Source of the DNA: Phoronis pallida
Taxonomy: Eukaryota; Phoronida; Phoronidae
NCBI GenBank assembly: GCA_028565715.1
Contig: JAOXYC010176358.1
Location: 1-13,143 of the forward strand
Direction: 5' to 3'
Length of the DNA stretch: 13,143 bases
Position numbers and translations under genes: made by a program. The notes under the pieces are model-generated. The model had not been told where the DNA came from. It did not search any database and saw nothing but the letters and a program-made list of their open reading frames with translations. This document shows, piece by piece, positions 1-12,200 of this stretch. Each line of letters opens with the position of its first letter. Within the stretch, counting starts at the first letter, position 1.

Positions 1-177
1 ATAGAAATTTAGTCACAGGAATTTTAATTTGAAATTTACGATCCACCGTTCCCAAAGCAGTTATTGTGCCGGTAATGTGAACAACCTATTTAATTGTATA
101 TGTTACAGTGCTTAATTTAGTTTTCATTGATACGCTGGTAAGAGATAGAAAACATATTAACTGTCTTTACATTTCAG
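1..177 (+). other. 3' end of an upstream intron
   Basis: No coding block is visible here. The segment ends in a pyrimidine-rich tract and TTTCAG, the acceptor for the first visible exon. The missing upstream exons should encode uDENN and most of cDENN. Confidence 0.8.
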
Positions 178-291
178 CTGGATGTCATTATAGTTGATAT
201 TGACGGTGGCAGTATAATGGTACCAGAATGTGTAACAATCCCTACACTACCAGAACCCATGTATTCAAGAACACTTACAGCTTTAACCATG
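178..291 (+). CDS. SBF1/SBF2: Exon 1 (window): C-terminal part of the cDENN domain
   Basis: 38 codons, phase 0 at both ends. The translation opens [11 protein letters not shown] and continues [13 protein letters not shown], which matches the conserved cDENN end LLDVI.ADLDGG...IPEC of SBF proteins. Acceptor TTTCAG, donor ATG|GTAAAA. The preceding cDENN strands and helices lie outside the window. Confidence 0.95.
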
Positions 292-3200
292 GTAAAAAAA
301 GAATACCCAGTGCTTATCTAGCGCTTTTCTTTCTTTTATATTGGATATAATGTAAAGCCCTTTGAGTTTCTGAATTTTGATTTTAAAGTGCTTTACTTTA
401 CTTTTTTCCATCCATTATCATTACCAAGATCTGATAATTGTTGGTCTACATGTAGATGTTGCTATGATAATACAAGAGTAGTTTCTTGACATCATGCTAA
501 TTTTAGGAAATCCAATTTATAAAGCTAAGGTAAAAACAAAATTTTAAGATTCAGAGAAATTTTATTTATACCAGATTGTCAAAATAATTTACGCTGCTAG
601 CACAAGGGTATTAAAGATGGAATATCAAAACTTTTCTCGCAGTTGTATTTCTATTGAACTATTCCAAAACCTATGGTGATTTGATTGATCCTGAATTGTT
701 TTGAATGTTTGTTTCAGCTGCTGAATCCAGAGTTGTTAACAGCTGACTATGCATTTCCTCCTCAACCATGCAAACCATCTCCTATGCCCATGTTGGTGAG
801 TGAATAGTCTGTACTACATCCTTGAAGGGATTTCTGTGCAGATTTTATATCATAAACTGTGCTCACTTCAACATTCAACTTTTGTCACTGGTTAGAAGTG
901 CTGTCATTTATTCAAAGACCATTGAATAAAGGAAGAAACATTGTCCATGCTGAAATTGGGAAGAAGATGACTCGCCTGTTTAAAAAAGCTGTGGGCTTAC
1001 ACAAATATGTTGAAAACCACTTATTTGGTATTCTTGTCGGATTCCTACATTTTGCAAGGTGCTTTAGCATGATTGTGTTCTGCTTTCACATTTATGTAGT
1101 AACTGTTTTAAAACAAATTAGATTTGAACCTTATAGTTAGTTTTTACTGTCTTTATCTCAAATTTCAAGTACTCAATTAGCTTTCAACAAAAAATATAAC
1201 ACACCAATTTGGTTATCAAGCACCGATTTACAATAATTGTACTGACAATTATAGTCAGTTGAAAACTGTTTAGAAACATATCATCAAATTTTACAGGATA
1301 AAGAGATTCGAGCTGTCTTCCTTCGTCTATTCGCCGAGTTGTTCACAGGTTATAGGTCATGTTTGACGTTGATTCGTATCCATCCTGAACCATACATCAC
1401 ATTTCATAAGGTATGTTATAGTGAAAGGAAAAGAAGCAATGATTGTTTTAACAAAAAATGTTTAAAAACATTTTTTGACTTTATTTGATTTATTATTTTG
1501 CGGCAGCTCTTTGAGTTCTGAGTTGTTTTTGAAATTTTTTTGGGGCTAACTAGTTTTGAAAAAAGATTTTTTTTTTGGATGCGCTTTCTAACAGACTTTG
1601 TAAACAGATTGTGTATTCTAAAACTAGGTCAGCAGCATTGGAGTTATGCAATATAGTCTTATATCTTAAGATGGATATGTCTTCGTAGTAGGAGCTTTAG
1701 GCATCTATCTTTATTAATGATTTATTTATATTATAGGCTAATTTCCTTGGTCACCGAGGAATGGTAGAAGATGATTTCTTAACAAGAGTATTAGACAGTA
1801 TGAGCTTCCATAGTCTCGTCAGGGAGAGGGGACCTCCCTATAGACCCTGTGATGTATTTGATGAGGTAAGTAGTTGGAGCGATTGAAAGTCTTAACTGTT
1901 AAATCCTATAACTGTTGTTTGTCGCTTTTTTCAAATGAACCTGAACCTCTGATGTGACTGATGGTAATTTTTTTCACAAATGAAATACCAGTGGTCCACT
2001 GGTAAACAGAAAATGAGAAGTATTTAGTTGTCTAGTAATCGGGGGAAATGTACTAGGGAGATGTGTAGCTTCAATTCCATTTCAACAGCACAGCCAAATA
2101 CTAGATTTAACTGAAGTAATACAAATTGTGTGTTAAGAATATAAGAAAAATTGTCAAAACAAGTTTGAGAATGCAAAGGTTAAATCGTAAATTCTGAATG
2201 CCTCCTATTTCGAAAAACTGTCAAGTTTCTGTGAAACCAGCCTCAGAACTGTGTGTGTCATGTATTATTGTCTTCTTATAGTGTATTGTTTATATGGCTA
2301 GGGTAAGTGTATAAGGCTAGCTGAGTGTTCCCCAAATTGATTTGTGTTACAATTAAAACTGATTTGTGTTACATTTAAGTTTCGGAATATGTCCTTGATC
2401 TCAGTAAATCTCGAAAACCAAAAATCATTGATTAATAAGCATGAGAAATAACTCCAAAAATAAAAAATAAAAAATTGTAAATTATAAGCCAATTGCAAGG
2501 TGTGCTATGGACTTAACACTGTAGAGTGGGGCATGCTTGGTAAATGTTTGTGTGGTATAATGGTATAAGCTCTAAAGTTACCCGTTTCTCATCTCCTTAT
2601 AACCAATGTTTATATGTTGGGAATGTTCCAATGTCTTTCCCATTCTGAATACCATTCTGTCTGTCAGAGTTGTGCCGGCAACCCAATCATGGATTACCAA
2701 GGCCTTAATCAAGTTGCTTTGTTTATTGATAAGGAAATTGATTAAAAAAAACAATGATATTCTCCTTTCTATTGTTTTGTTAATGTTCTGTTATGTTCAA
2801 ACTTGAATGCCTGTTCACTCTTGTGCCTGTCTCAATTCTTCTGACGACCCATTTCAGTGAATCAAAATTGAAAATAATTTTTGTAGAAAAAACATTCCTG
2901 CCTCTCATTTTCCATCCAATCCCAGGGTCCTGACAGTAGTTTAGTAAATAAGAAATGTACACTCTGGGAGTGAGAAATCAGTAACCTTTGGCAGGGCTGC
3001 CTCTTGTTTGTCAGCACCTCTACTAGTTCATGTGAAATTCATTTCATTGTTCATCTTCATTAGCATATTTAAATAACTCTTATGTCAAACTTAAAACCTA
3101 ACAGCGTTGCCTAACAACTTACAGGTGTTTGCTGGCCTACATGATCAGATAAAAGATGAGAGAACAAATTTAGACAAAATGATGACTCACATTCGGGAAC

Positions 3201-6200
3201 TGGCGTCGCAACTCTACGTCAATGTAAGTTGTTATTCAAAATTCACAATACCATGTAGTGTTTGTTACAAGTCTGCTGAACATGTTTGACAAATTTTGTT
3301 TATTTTTGATCTTCATTAAAGAAAGAATGCCGGGCTTATCGATCAAATAATTAGCTTCTTTAATACGAATATGATTTTGTTGAAAGCATCCGAATTTACA
3401 ACATGATTTCTTGAAAGCTTAGGATGCAAGAATCAAAATGCAATAGAAGCTTTTCACATGACGTCAAACACGTTTGATTGACATGTGTTGGTGCTAAAAC
3501 AAGGAATTGTGGGTAAAATGTGCGGTAAGAAGCGATTGTCTGCTAGCAAGTTGAACTGGTTTACCACTGTGCTTTGAAATGAATATTTCTCTCCTCACAG
3601 ACGGTAATAAGTGCTGAAACAAAGATATGTTATGCATCAGTAATCAGTGTTTCTATTCCGTATAATTTCTGGCTTTAAAGGCTGGTAAAATTAACACAAT
3701 GGAGGTAAATAAAGTACTAAAAATACATTGCGAGTAATGATGACGCAGGAATTTAGGCACCAAGATGTCCGCCGCCTGGTCTCCTCACTGAATTTTCGCT
3801 AGATAACCAGTTAACACAAATTGAGTGAAATCCCTCTATAATTGTATCTTTCAAACTGTCTGTAATTGTCAATAAAATTCAATCACTTCAAGACTTGCAT
3901 TTTTGAATCACATGTACTTTGGTATCTCCATCTTTACAAATCTTTGCAAAGTCATTTCATGTTTCAATTCAACAATCAACATATTTCAGGAAAATCCCAA
4001 CCCGCAACCATACGTACAGAAAATTCCCAAGCCAACAGAGGGAGCTTACTCACGGATACACCAGCCGTCTTTCCCAGCCCTAGATTGGATTCACATTCAG
4101 GAAATTATAGACGACGGTTTGGCCAAGTGGAGTAAAACAAAGTATGTTTACTATGATTTGAAATACAATATTTGAAAATGGAATGTGATATAATGCATGA
4201 TGGGTAGAGATGATATACCATACACATCCTGGTATAAGCCCATGGGCTTAAAAGTTGGATATGTCAAAAAACTAGGGTAGGGATATACCCATGTGGGCTT
4301 ATACAGGCCATTTTGGTTCAAGCTCACCATTATATCAAAACAGGTGTGTATGGTGAGATATTAAATAAAGGATGCTGTGTCATTGATACTTTTAAAAAGT
4401 GATAATTATTGAAATCACAAACGTTGCAAGCCAAGGTATTCATACTTTTGAAGGGATATTAGATTGGCTTATAATGTTTGAGATTTGAATGGTTAATCCA
4501 TATCTTCACTGACTCGGCATCTTTTATACTTGGTTTATTTCTTGATTGATCAGGATGTTGTTATTAGTTGACACTTAATAAGTTAATATTTTATGATTAT
4601 GGGTTTTGAAAATTGCAGTTTCTGTTCAGCCAGATTTCAATTTCATGAATTTTAACGCTAATTTTGAATTAGGGAGAAATTAGTGCAAATCAGCCAACCT
4701 CCTAAACATTTGAAAAAGTTTTGAACATGTTAAAAAGAATTGTTAGACCTGAGAATATTTAACGATGAAGTCAAGTAAGAGACAGACTGAGTTAATGTCC
4801 ACTTGAGTCAATGTGCAATTTGTGGAATTCAAGGGGATCTTCTGTAGAGGGATCAAGAACCAAAAATTACTGTTAAACAAGCTGACAGTTGACATTCCCG
4901 AATTCTAGCAAATATTCATGAAAGTGAAACTGTGGCTTAAAGTAGTTACTAGGTAGTAATTGGAAGACAGTAAATTATATTTTGGAAGCCAGTTGATGAA
5001 ATTATATGTTCCTAACTCTGCTATACCCATTCTTTGCTAGCTTATAATATTTCTCTATAATGCCCGGTGTTATATAGCTTTGTTATGTTATATTTAGCTT
5101 CCAAGATGAACTAGGGTAAGTTGAATTGGTGTTGCGCTCTGATCTAATTACTATGCTTTACTAGAGCTACTTGTTGCTTTTTCATTCTGTTTTGTTTGCT
5201 AAAAATCTGATTCCCAAATAATTAGTTTCTATTTTTTATCTACTGGAATATGAGCCATATAAAAAAGCCAACACATCGTTTCAGTTTCAGGATGACAAAG
5301 GCTTTTCCTAGTGGTTTTTAGGGAAGATTGGTTTTTCCAAACTTTTTCAAAGCCATGGCTTGGTGGTTCCCTATTTCTGCAATCTTCATGGTTTTTCAAA
5401 ATCATTGTTTGAGTTACTCTGTTACACAATTGGTTAAATGATTTGTTGTTGCTATTACATTTGGGTATTTTTCAAAGAAATGAATATGACTCATCTTTCC
5501 AATGTAGTCAGTGCTTCACAAGTTCTTTAAAAGCATGGCTTCCAATTTAAACCAATTTCGTATGATAATTATTATCAAAATGACCAAAAGGTTCATTTTG
5601 GTCTTAAAATCTGTAACATGAAGTGCAATGCATAAGCCCTAAACATAGCAGAAAAATACCAACAGGGCAATGCTTTTAGCTAGTACATTGAAAAAAAGTT
5701 TAATTCACTAAAAATCATTTACTGAAGGTGAAATCCAAAAGTCCTTCCAAATTGTTGGGTTAAAATTTTTTTTTAAAATGTCTTCATTGGCAGAATCGAT
5801 AAATCATATGATAACACTTTTTCCAAAACTTGGATTTTAATTATTTTTTTTTGTTATTCTCAGATGGAGTCAAGTTCGTCCTCAGCAGCCAAGGATTGTT
5901 CCAATGGGACCACACATAAGTCTGGTGGCAAATAAAAGCAATGTAGTCAACAACAGCGCAAGGAGGCTTGAAGTATTGCGCAACTGCGTTTGCTTCATAT
6001 TTGAGAACAAAATCTCAGATGCAAGAAAGGTTAGTGGATGTCTTGTAATAATTTCCAAGATTGATTTTTGTAAAAAAAGATTAGAATAAATTGCAGATTA
6101 AGAGAACTGTGTCTTTCAAATTCAGAGTTTGCACAATTTTTCTCGTCTTTTTCTTGGTTCTATGTCCAATAATACTATGTATTGAGCAAATCAAAGGGCT

Positions 6201-9200
6201 TTTTGAAAAGATTCCTTGTTAACCGATTTTTCATCCACAACTCGATCTATGTGTCTTAGAAAATTTGAAAACAACAGACCAGTTCTGAGCAATGGACAGA
6301 AGTTTTGCAGAGTTGACTCTTTTGTTTAAATAGTATTTATAAACTAAATTTTCTCTCAACTTACGTATCCTACCTTCTTACAGATCTTCCCAGCAGTGTT
6401 GCGGGCATTGAAGAGTAAAGTAGCTCGTCTTGCTTTAACACAAGAGCTCAGTTTTCATGTACAGAGTAATAGGGCCAGTTTAGAACATCAGCAGTTTGAT
6501 TTGGTTGTGCGTCTACTTAATGCAGCATTGCAGGTCAGTTAATTAAAATCCCTGTGTTTTATAATCATTAACAATCTTTGTGTTGGCCGCATTTGTAAGC
6601 AAATTTTCAGATCAGAATTAAGCTATTAAAAAAAAAACAGTCCAAAAGACGTTTCCACAGAGGACATTTTGAAATAAGTTGAATCTATTGAAGAAACTTG
6701 GATTACTATGATGCAAATTCTTGTGTTCCATTTTCATTTTTGATGAAAATTATAGAAATGGAACCTTTTGAAACAAAATAGAGTACTGCTAGATGGTCAG
6801 CATGTACACTGTTTTGGCCATAAATCACAGCTGTGATCCACCACGCGGTGGTGCCCTCTAGCGACAAACTTGAAAACTAGTTTCTAGTTCTTTATTTTGG
6901 TTCTAAGAGGTATCTCTTCTTTGTATTTTCAATATTTATAATGATAATATTCATAACATTATTATTTATCCTTTTCAGAATGATTCAAGTATGGATGAGA
7001 ATGGAGTGGCTTATGCAATATTACCCTTAGCCACTGCTTTTTGTCGGGTAAGTGAAATAAGAGAAATGCAATTTTCATGAAATGTTTTTTAACTGTCTCT
7101 TTCATTTAGTTTAAGTTACTAGCACTTTTCCAGTAAAAGGGGTCACGGAGGCACTTTCATTCTAAACCAACCAGCCAATAATGTGTATGTATTGCAACCT
7201 TTTATCTATTGAGTATTTTCTTGTTGAAACTTACTTTTTGTCTCATTACAGAAACTATGCACTGGAGTGATGCAGTTTGCCTACACGTGTATACAAGAAC
7301 ATGCAGTATGGACAAACTTACAGTTTTGGGAGGCAGCATTCTACCAAGATGTACAGAAAGACATCCGTAAACTATATCTACCACAATATGAAGCGTTCCC
7401 AGAGAGGGAGCCACATACATCTCACTCGTCCGGAAATGTGAGTGTTAAATTTATTATCGAGACTAGTTCTTTTATATACCTTGATAAAATTCATAAAATG
7501 TTCAAGAAGTTTTTTAAAATCTTGAATTAAAAAATGTCTGCATATTGTTTGTCCCAAAATGACCAGTGGACAAGATTTGTTACATTTAAGTTAACATTTT
7601 AAAATCTCTTATTTTTTATGTGACATTGCGGATCTTCACTTTCAAATTGAAATAGTTGCCTAACAAAAGAAAATCCAAGATTTTTAGGATGACGAAACTC
7701 ATTGTAACAGTGAAAATTTAAAAAAAAAATCATTTCAGTTGTCAGAGTTAAGTAGCAGTTGGGGCGGTGAATCGTATCTTAAAGAGGGAACGCCTGACAT
7801 AATAAAGAGGCGGTCTATCGCAATGTCTTCTACACCTGGTTATAGTCGTGCAAAAGAAATTGGTGCTTTAGAGATTGCTGCTGAGCAGGTTGGGGTCTTG
7901 TTCTATTGCTTTGATAACATTTCATCCGATGCAAACCAGACAAGTTTTCTTGTGCAATCTGTGAAAAAATTGCCAGTTGGGGTTTTGTGACTGTTCAAAC
8001 TCTAAGCCCAAATTTAAATAATCTTTCATATACAAAGTTCACCAATGGCAACTCGTTTTGGGGACATTTACCAAATGGTGTGTGATTCCATCAAAAAAAA
8101 AAAAAAAAGCTTAGTCAAGTAAAATTTTGAAATTCAACCCCTGATATCTTTCTACAGAGTGAAATTCTTTGTTCTAATGTAAACATGCCTGAAAGTAAAA
8201 TTTTAGCAGTCAAATCAAAAAACAAGATTCGATTTGGATCATTGAATTAAATTTTCTTGATAGAATTACTGATTTGAATTGATTTTTATTAATAAACTTG
8301 ACTATATAGTCTGTTCAAACTCTTCAAATGATTTCAGCTAAGGAAATGGCCCACTCTCAGCAAAGAAGAGCAGAATGAACTCATATCCAATGAGGAGTCT
8401 ACAGTATACAGTCAGGCCATACATTATAGTAATCGCATGGTGTTCATGCGAGTGCCTCTCGACTCCCGTAGGACGGTACTCCCGTACGGCGTCGGTGAGG
8501 AGAGTACGAGTAACAGTAACGTTACGAGCAGGTACAGAAATGTCAGGTATATGTACGGGCAAAGATGTTATTCACTTAGTTATTTATTATTTGATTTACT
8601 TTCTGGATATATTGGTTTTGACCCTCTCTCATTCTCTCTGTCTATATGCTGCCTTCAAACTTCTTTTATTCAAAGTTTCCAGAATTGAGATTTTACAAAC
8701 GAGTAAAGTTTCCTGATAAGTTCAACTGTTTTGACTGTTGTGACAGTGGAAATCATTTTGACAATGACAAATTGGTTTTCTTGTTTTTCCTACAAAATCT
8801 TTGTCTGCACTCACTCTCAACTATGTTTTTCTGGGCTTGCTTTTCTTTGTGAAAGTGACAAATTTTTGTTAGATGTTCTGAATCAAAATTTAATTATAAT
8901 TTTTGGTTTTAATTAGTCCCTTTTTTGTTCCGAATTTTTCTGTCTTTTCAAATTTACGATTTTCTTATTCATCAAAAAAATTTCTCAACAGAATTAATTG
9001 GGGTTATGAAATATTCCCAACTAAATCTAGTTTAGTGTTCCTGTGCTGTGTTATCTTAGTTCGTCCGTTTCTGTTTACTATTGGTTCCTAGTCCAGTACT
9101 AACAAAAAGGATATCATAAGTCATGTCATGTACACAGTTTTGTGTTTTTCATTTCTATCTCTTTGATTCTCCCCTTAGTGAACAATAGCTTTGCCCTTGC

Positions 9201-12200
9201 ATGTGCCATGTTTGAATAAATTGCTTTGTGTGGTATTAGATGAAATATTTGTTAAAAAAGAATTTGAATGATATTTGTTAAAACAAGTTGGGCTTCAATG
9301 TATTCTTTGTCTATGGTAATTATTCTCAGATTCGGCGCCTTTCCAAAATAATGTTCGGGAAAGGGATTTTATTGTTTTGTCTTCATAAATAATTAAATCG
9401 GATTAGTTGGGTAGTGTTTTTTCACTGGTTGTGAAAGATCCAAAAATGCCGAAAATTTGTTACTGCTTCCATACTGTTTGTCCTGCACCCTATGAAAACT
9501 CTCGCTATCTCCGGCCATCTAGAGGCCTCACATTGTTACGTAACTGTAAACCTTGTTAGTGTTTTGAGGCCACAGTTCATGATCTACAAAAACAATTGTC
9601 TGGTACAAAGGTACATTGTTTTCTTTAAGCTTTTTCATTGAAAGAGTCATTCATTGAGCTGTACCTAGATAGACATTTTACACTCGAGGGGTTCACAGTT
9701 ACGTAATCTATACTTTTGACCAAATGGCAAATAGAATGAATAATTGGATACCAAGTAAAACTATTGGCAAACAAAATGCAAACAAAATGAATTAAATTAT
9801 GGTATGTTAACATGATTAACCAGCCGTTGTCTGTTACAGCATTGCAGAGAGCGAAAGTTATGATGCTGAGAGTGGTTTTGATGAGCCACAAATGTCCGTG
9901 GTTGGAGCCAGCGTCACGCGGTTCATTTCTCGTTTCGTGGACAAAGTTTGCTCACAGAGCAATGTCTCTCCGGATCACATCAAGGCCCTGCACCAGATGA
10001 TTCCCGGTAAGTTTTGAAGGATTCTGTCAGTACTTTATCAAGTAATTGGATTGAAGGTAATCGGTTTATTTTTAAAAACTCAGGCCCCTCACCAAACAGA
10101 TATCATAGGCTATCTTGATGGTCGCCATATTATTTCAGTCCTACAGATACTAATAAGGGATAAAGCTTGTAAAAGAATATTCCAAAATCAATAGCAAACA
10201 GTGTTCCCAATTTATAGTTGGATTGAAAAGAGCAAAGCATAGTTTTGAAGTAATACATTTATCTTAAGGTTGTGTTGCGATGCACATGGAGTATCTTGAA
10301 GGTGTCAATAGGGAAAGTAAGAGACTGCCACCCATACAAAAAGTGAGTTAATTTTATAATCCAGATTTCGAGTTTGCATCAATTCAATTTAAATTGATTA
10401 TTAAAACTGATGCTCCTTCTTCAACGATTGATAAATATTTCTTTACGCAATGAAAAAATTAATCTAAACCCAGTTTGTTATTAACAAATAACCATGGTCT
10501 TAGAAAGAGTTCGTTGGATGTTTACTTAAATTGAATCACTCTTATGTATGTTCATTGTTTATTAGACTCATTGATTTATTTTATTTTACAAAATCTTGTG
10601 AATATTATTTTACTAACAATAACTTACTATCATCATTTCAATCACAGCCAAAGATTCTCACGCCAGTGTTACTACCTGGCGAGGAGATAGTCACGGAGGG
10701 ATTGAGGGTATATCTGCTGGCTGATGGGCGGGAAGAGGGAACAGGAGGCAACCTTGGAGGCCCCACTTTACTTCCTGCAGAGGGCGCTATATTTCTCACA
10801 CCGTACCGCATCATATTCAAGGGGACACCATGCGATCCATTGGGTAGTGTATTTAGACTTGATGAAGAGTGTTTGTGTTTATCAACATGGGAGTGATTTT
10901 GAAAAATCTATTAATTTGCAGACTGAATTATTTTTCGTCTACGGTACAACCCAACTGTGAGGAAATACCTGATTGCAAAATAATATTCTACTTGAATTAT
11001 GGCCATTGGAAGGTTTTGTTTTAGATTCATTTTGATTTATTATTTATAAACTTATTAATAATATTTGTGTGACTGTGAAGTCTGACAGTAGATGATACAT
11101 GAATTATACATGTCAAGTAATAATTTAATTTTTCCTGACGAAGCTTAAGACATTACTTAAACATTCTTTCTGTTTGAATGTTCATATGGTAAACATGAGA
11201 TTGATTTTACATTGGAATGAAATTGTACTTATTGTCTTGTTTATTGATATTTTATTCTGTTTTCCATTGCAGCGTGTGAACAAGTGATTGTCAGATGTTT
11301 CCCGATCTCGACGATAACAAAAGAGAAAAAAATAAATGTCCAATATCTGTCTCACATTGACCAATGGCTGCAAGATATTGTACAAATTCGGTCAAATACA
11401 TTCCAGGTATAAAATAAGTTAAACCATATTTTTTTTACAAATTAATGTATGCTTTCACTTGCCGAAAGTGATAAATATTTAAAAAGACAGAAAAATTCAG
11501 AACGGCTCTGGTAATCTAACCCAGGCCTCCTGATTACCGGTCAGATTCTCTACCATTAAGCTAACCCACTCCTACTAATTTCTGTGCTAATTTTAACGCT
11601 ATAATTTTCACTCATGTGAAAAGGTCTATACTGGATTATAGCATTAAAATTAGCCCAGAAATTAGTAAGAGTGGGTTAACTTAATGGTAGAGTATCTGAC
11701 CGGCAATCAGGAGGCCTGGGTTCGATTCCCAGATCCGTTCCAAATTTTTCTGTCTTCAATATTAATCATATTTTTTTCATAGAGTGTTTTTCAGACCTAG
11801 AATCTATTCTTAATTTACTTAATTTTATTTATGATTTTTTCAGATTCAAAAATGTTATATAGTCTACAAAAAAACTCAAATGGAAATGGACTCCTAAAAA
11901 CCTAGTTTATTCAAAGCAAAATTCTTGGCAAAATTGTCTTTAAACTGTCCGTCAGTGATTATTATTGTATGCTTTTAGTAACAAATTCAAAGGTTGCTAT
12001 CTTAGAATTGAGGGTTATTGTATAATGAATAATTAAATGAATATTATTTCAGCTCATGAAAGTAGCATTTGATGAGGAAGTAGGTACAGAGAACGTGGAA
12101 GTGTTTCGTAAACTCATCCATAGGATGCGCAACCCACAGAGCGTACTTCAGACGTTTGCATTTATTGGCGTCGCCATCGTAACCACAGTTCCAGATAGTA

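Larger units (their letters stand above)
11484..11756. repeat. Long inverted repeat with two tRNA-like arms, 2 x 122 bp
   Basis: The left arm (11484-11605) and the reverse complement of the right arm (11635-11756) match at 111 of 122 positions by my count with no indel. The spacer is 29 bp and itself starts with a hairpin, TTTTCAC (11605-11611) / GTGAAAA (11616-11622). Each arm holds a tRNA-shaped segment reading outward, a conserved 35-bp 5' flank and a run of five T after the 3' end. It may be a palindromic tRNA-derived element, two SINE heads inserted head to head, or an inverted duplication of a tRNA-like gene. In the pre-mRNA it would form a long stem. Confidence 0.9.
11407..12052 (+). 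other. Intron 16 (646 bp), carrying the tRNA-like foldback
   Basis: The 273-bp inverted repeat at 11484-11756 fills almost half of it. The remainder is AT-rich and shows nothing. Acceptor TATTTCAG. Confidence 0.9.

Noticed and set aside
859-1140. 93-codon open frame in intron 2, the longest intronic frame
   Set aside because: No recognisable domain, no fitting splice sites and no similarity to the SBF protein at this point, where exons 2 and 3 join without gap. Chance frames of this size are expected in AT-rich sequence.
5229-5429. 66-codon frame on the minus strand in intron 6
   Set aside because: Its translation resembles no family I know and shows no transposase or reverse-transcriptase motif. 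The + strand has short internal repeats (GGTTTTTCCAAA-like) that may explain it.
7202-7420. 72-codon minus-strand frame
   Set aside because: Antisense shadow of exon 10.
8093-8108. Run of 16 A, a possible retroposon tail
   Set aside because: No retroposon body, target-site duplication or Pol III promoter next to it; probably slippage.
8338-8562. 74-codon minus-strand frame
   Set aside because: Antisense shadow of exon 12, which is conserved on the + strand.
8646-9091. Overlapping short + strand frames in intron 12, Phe/Leu/Cys-rich
   Set aside because: T-rich intron sequence translated in several frames gives such peptides; no supporting motif.
9840-9847. Second CAG 8 bases inside exon 13 as an alternative acceptor
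   Set aside because: It would shift the frame and remove the conserved IAES residues.
9625-9891. 88-codon minus-strand frame with hydrophobic stretches
   Set aside because: Overlaps the conserved exon 13 in antisense and covers half of the candidate MITE; no family match.
10774-10787. CTCF-like motif CCTGCAGAGGGCGC, 13 of 14 matches to the recalled core
   Set aside because: It lies in exon 15 and encodes the conserved LPAEGA of GRAM, so protein constraint explains the bases.
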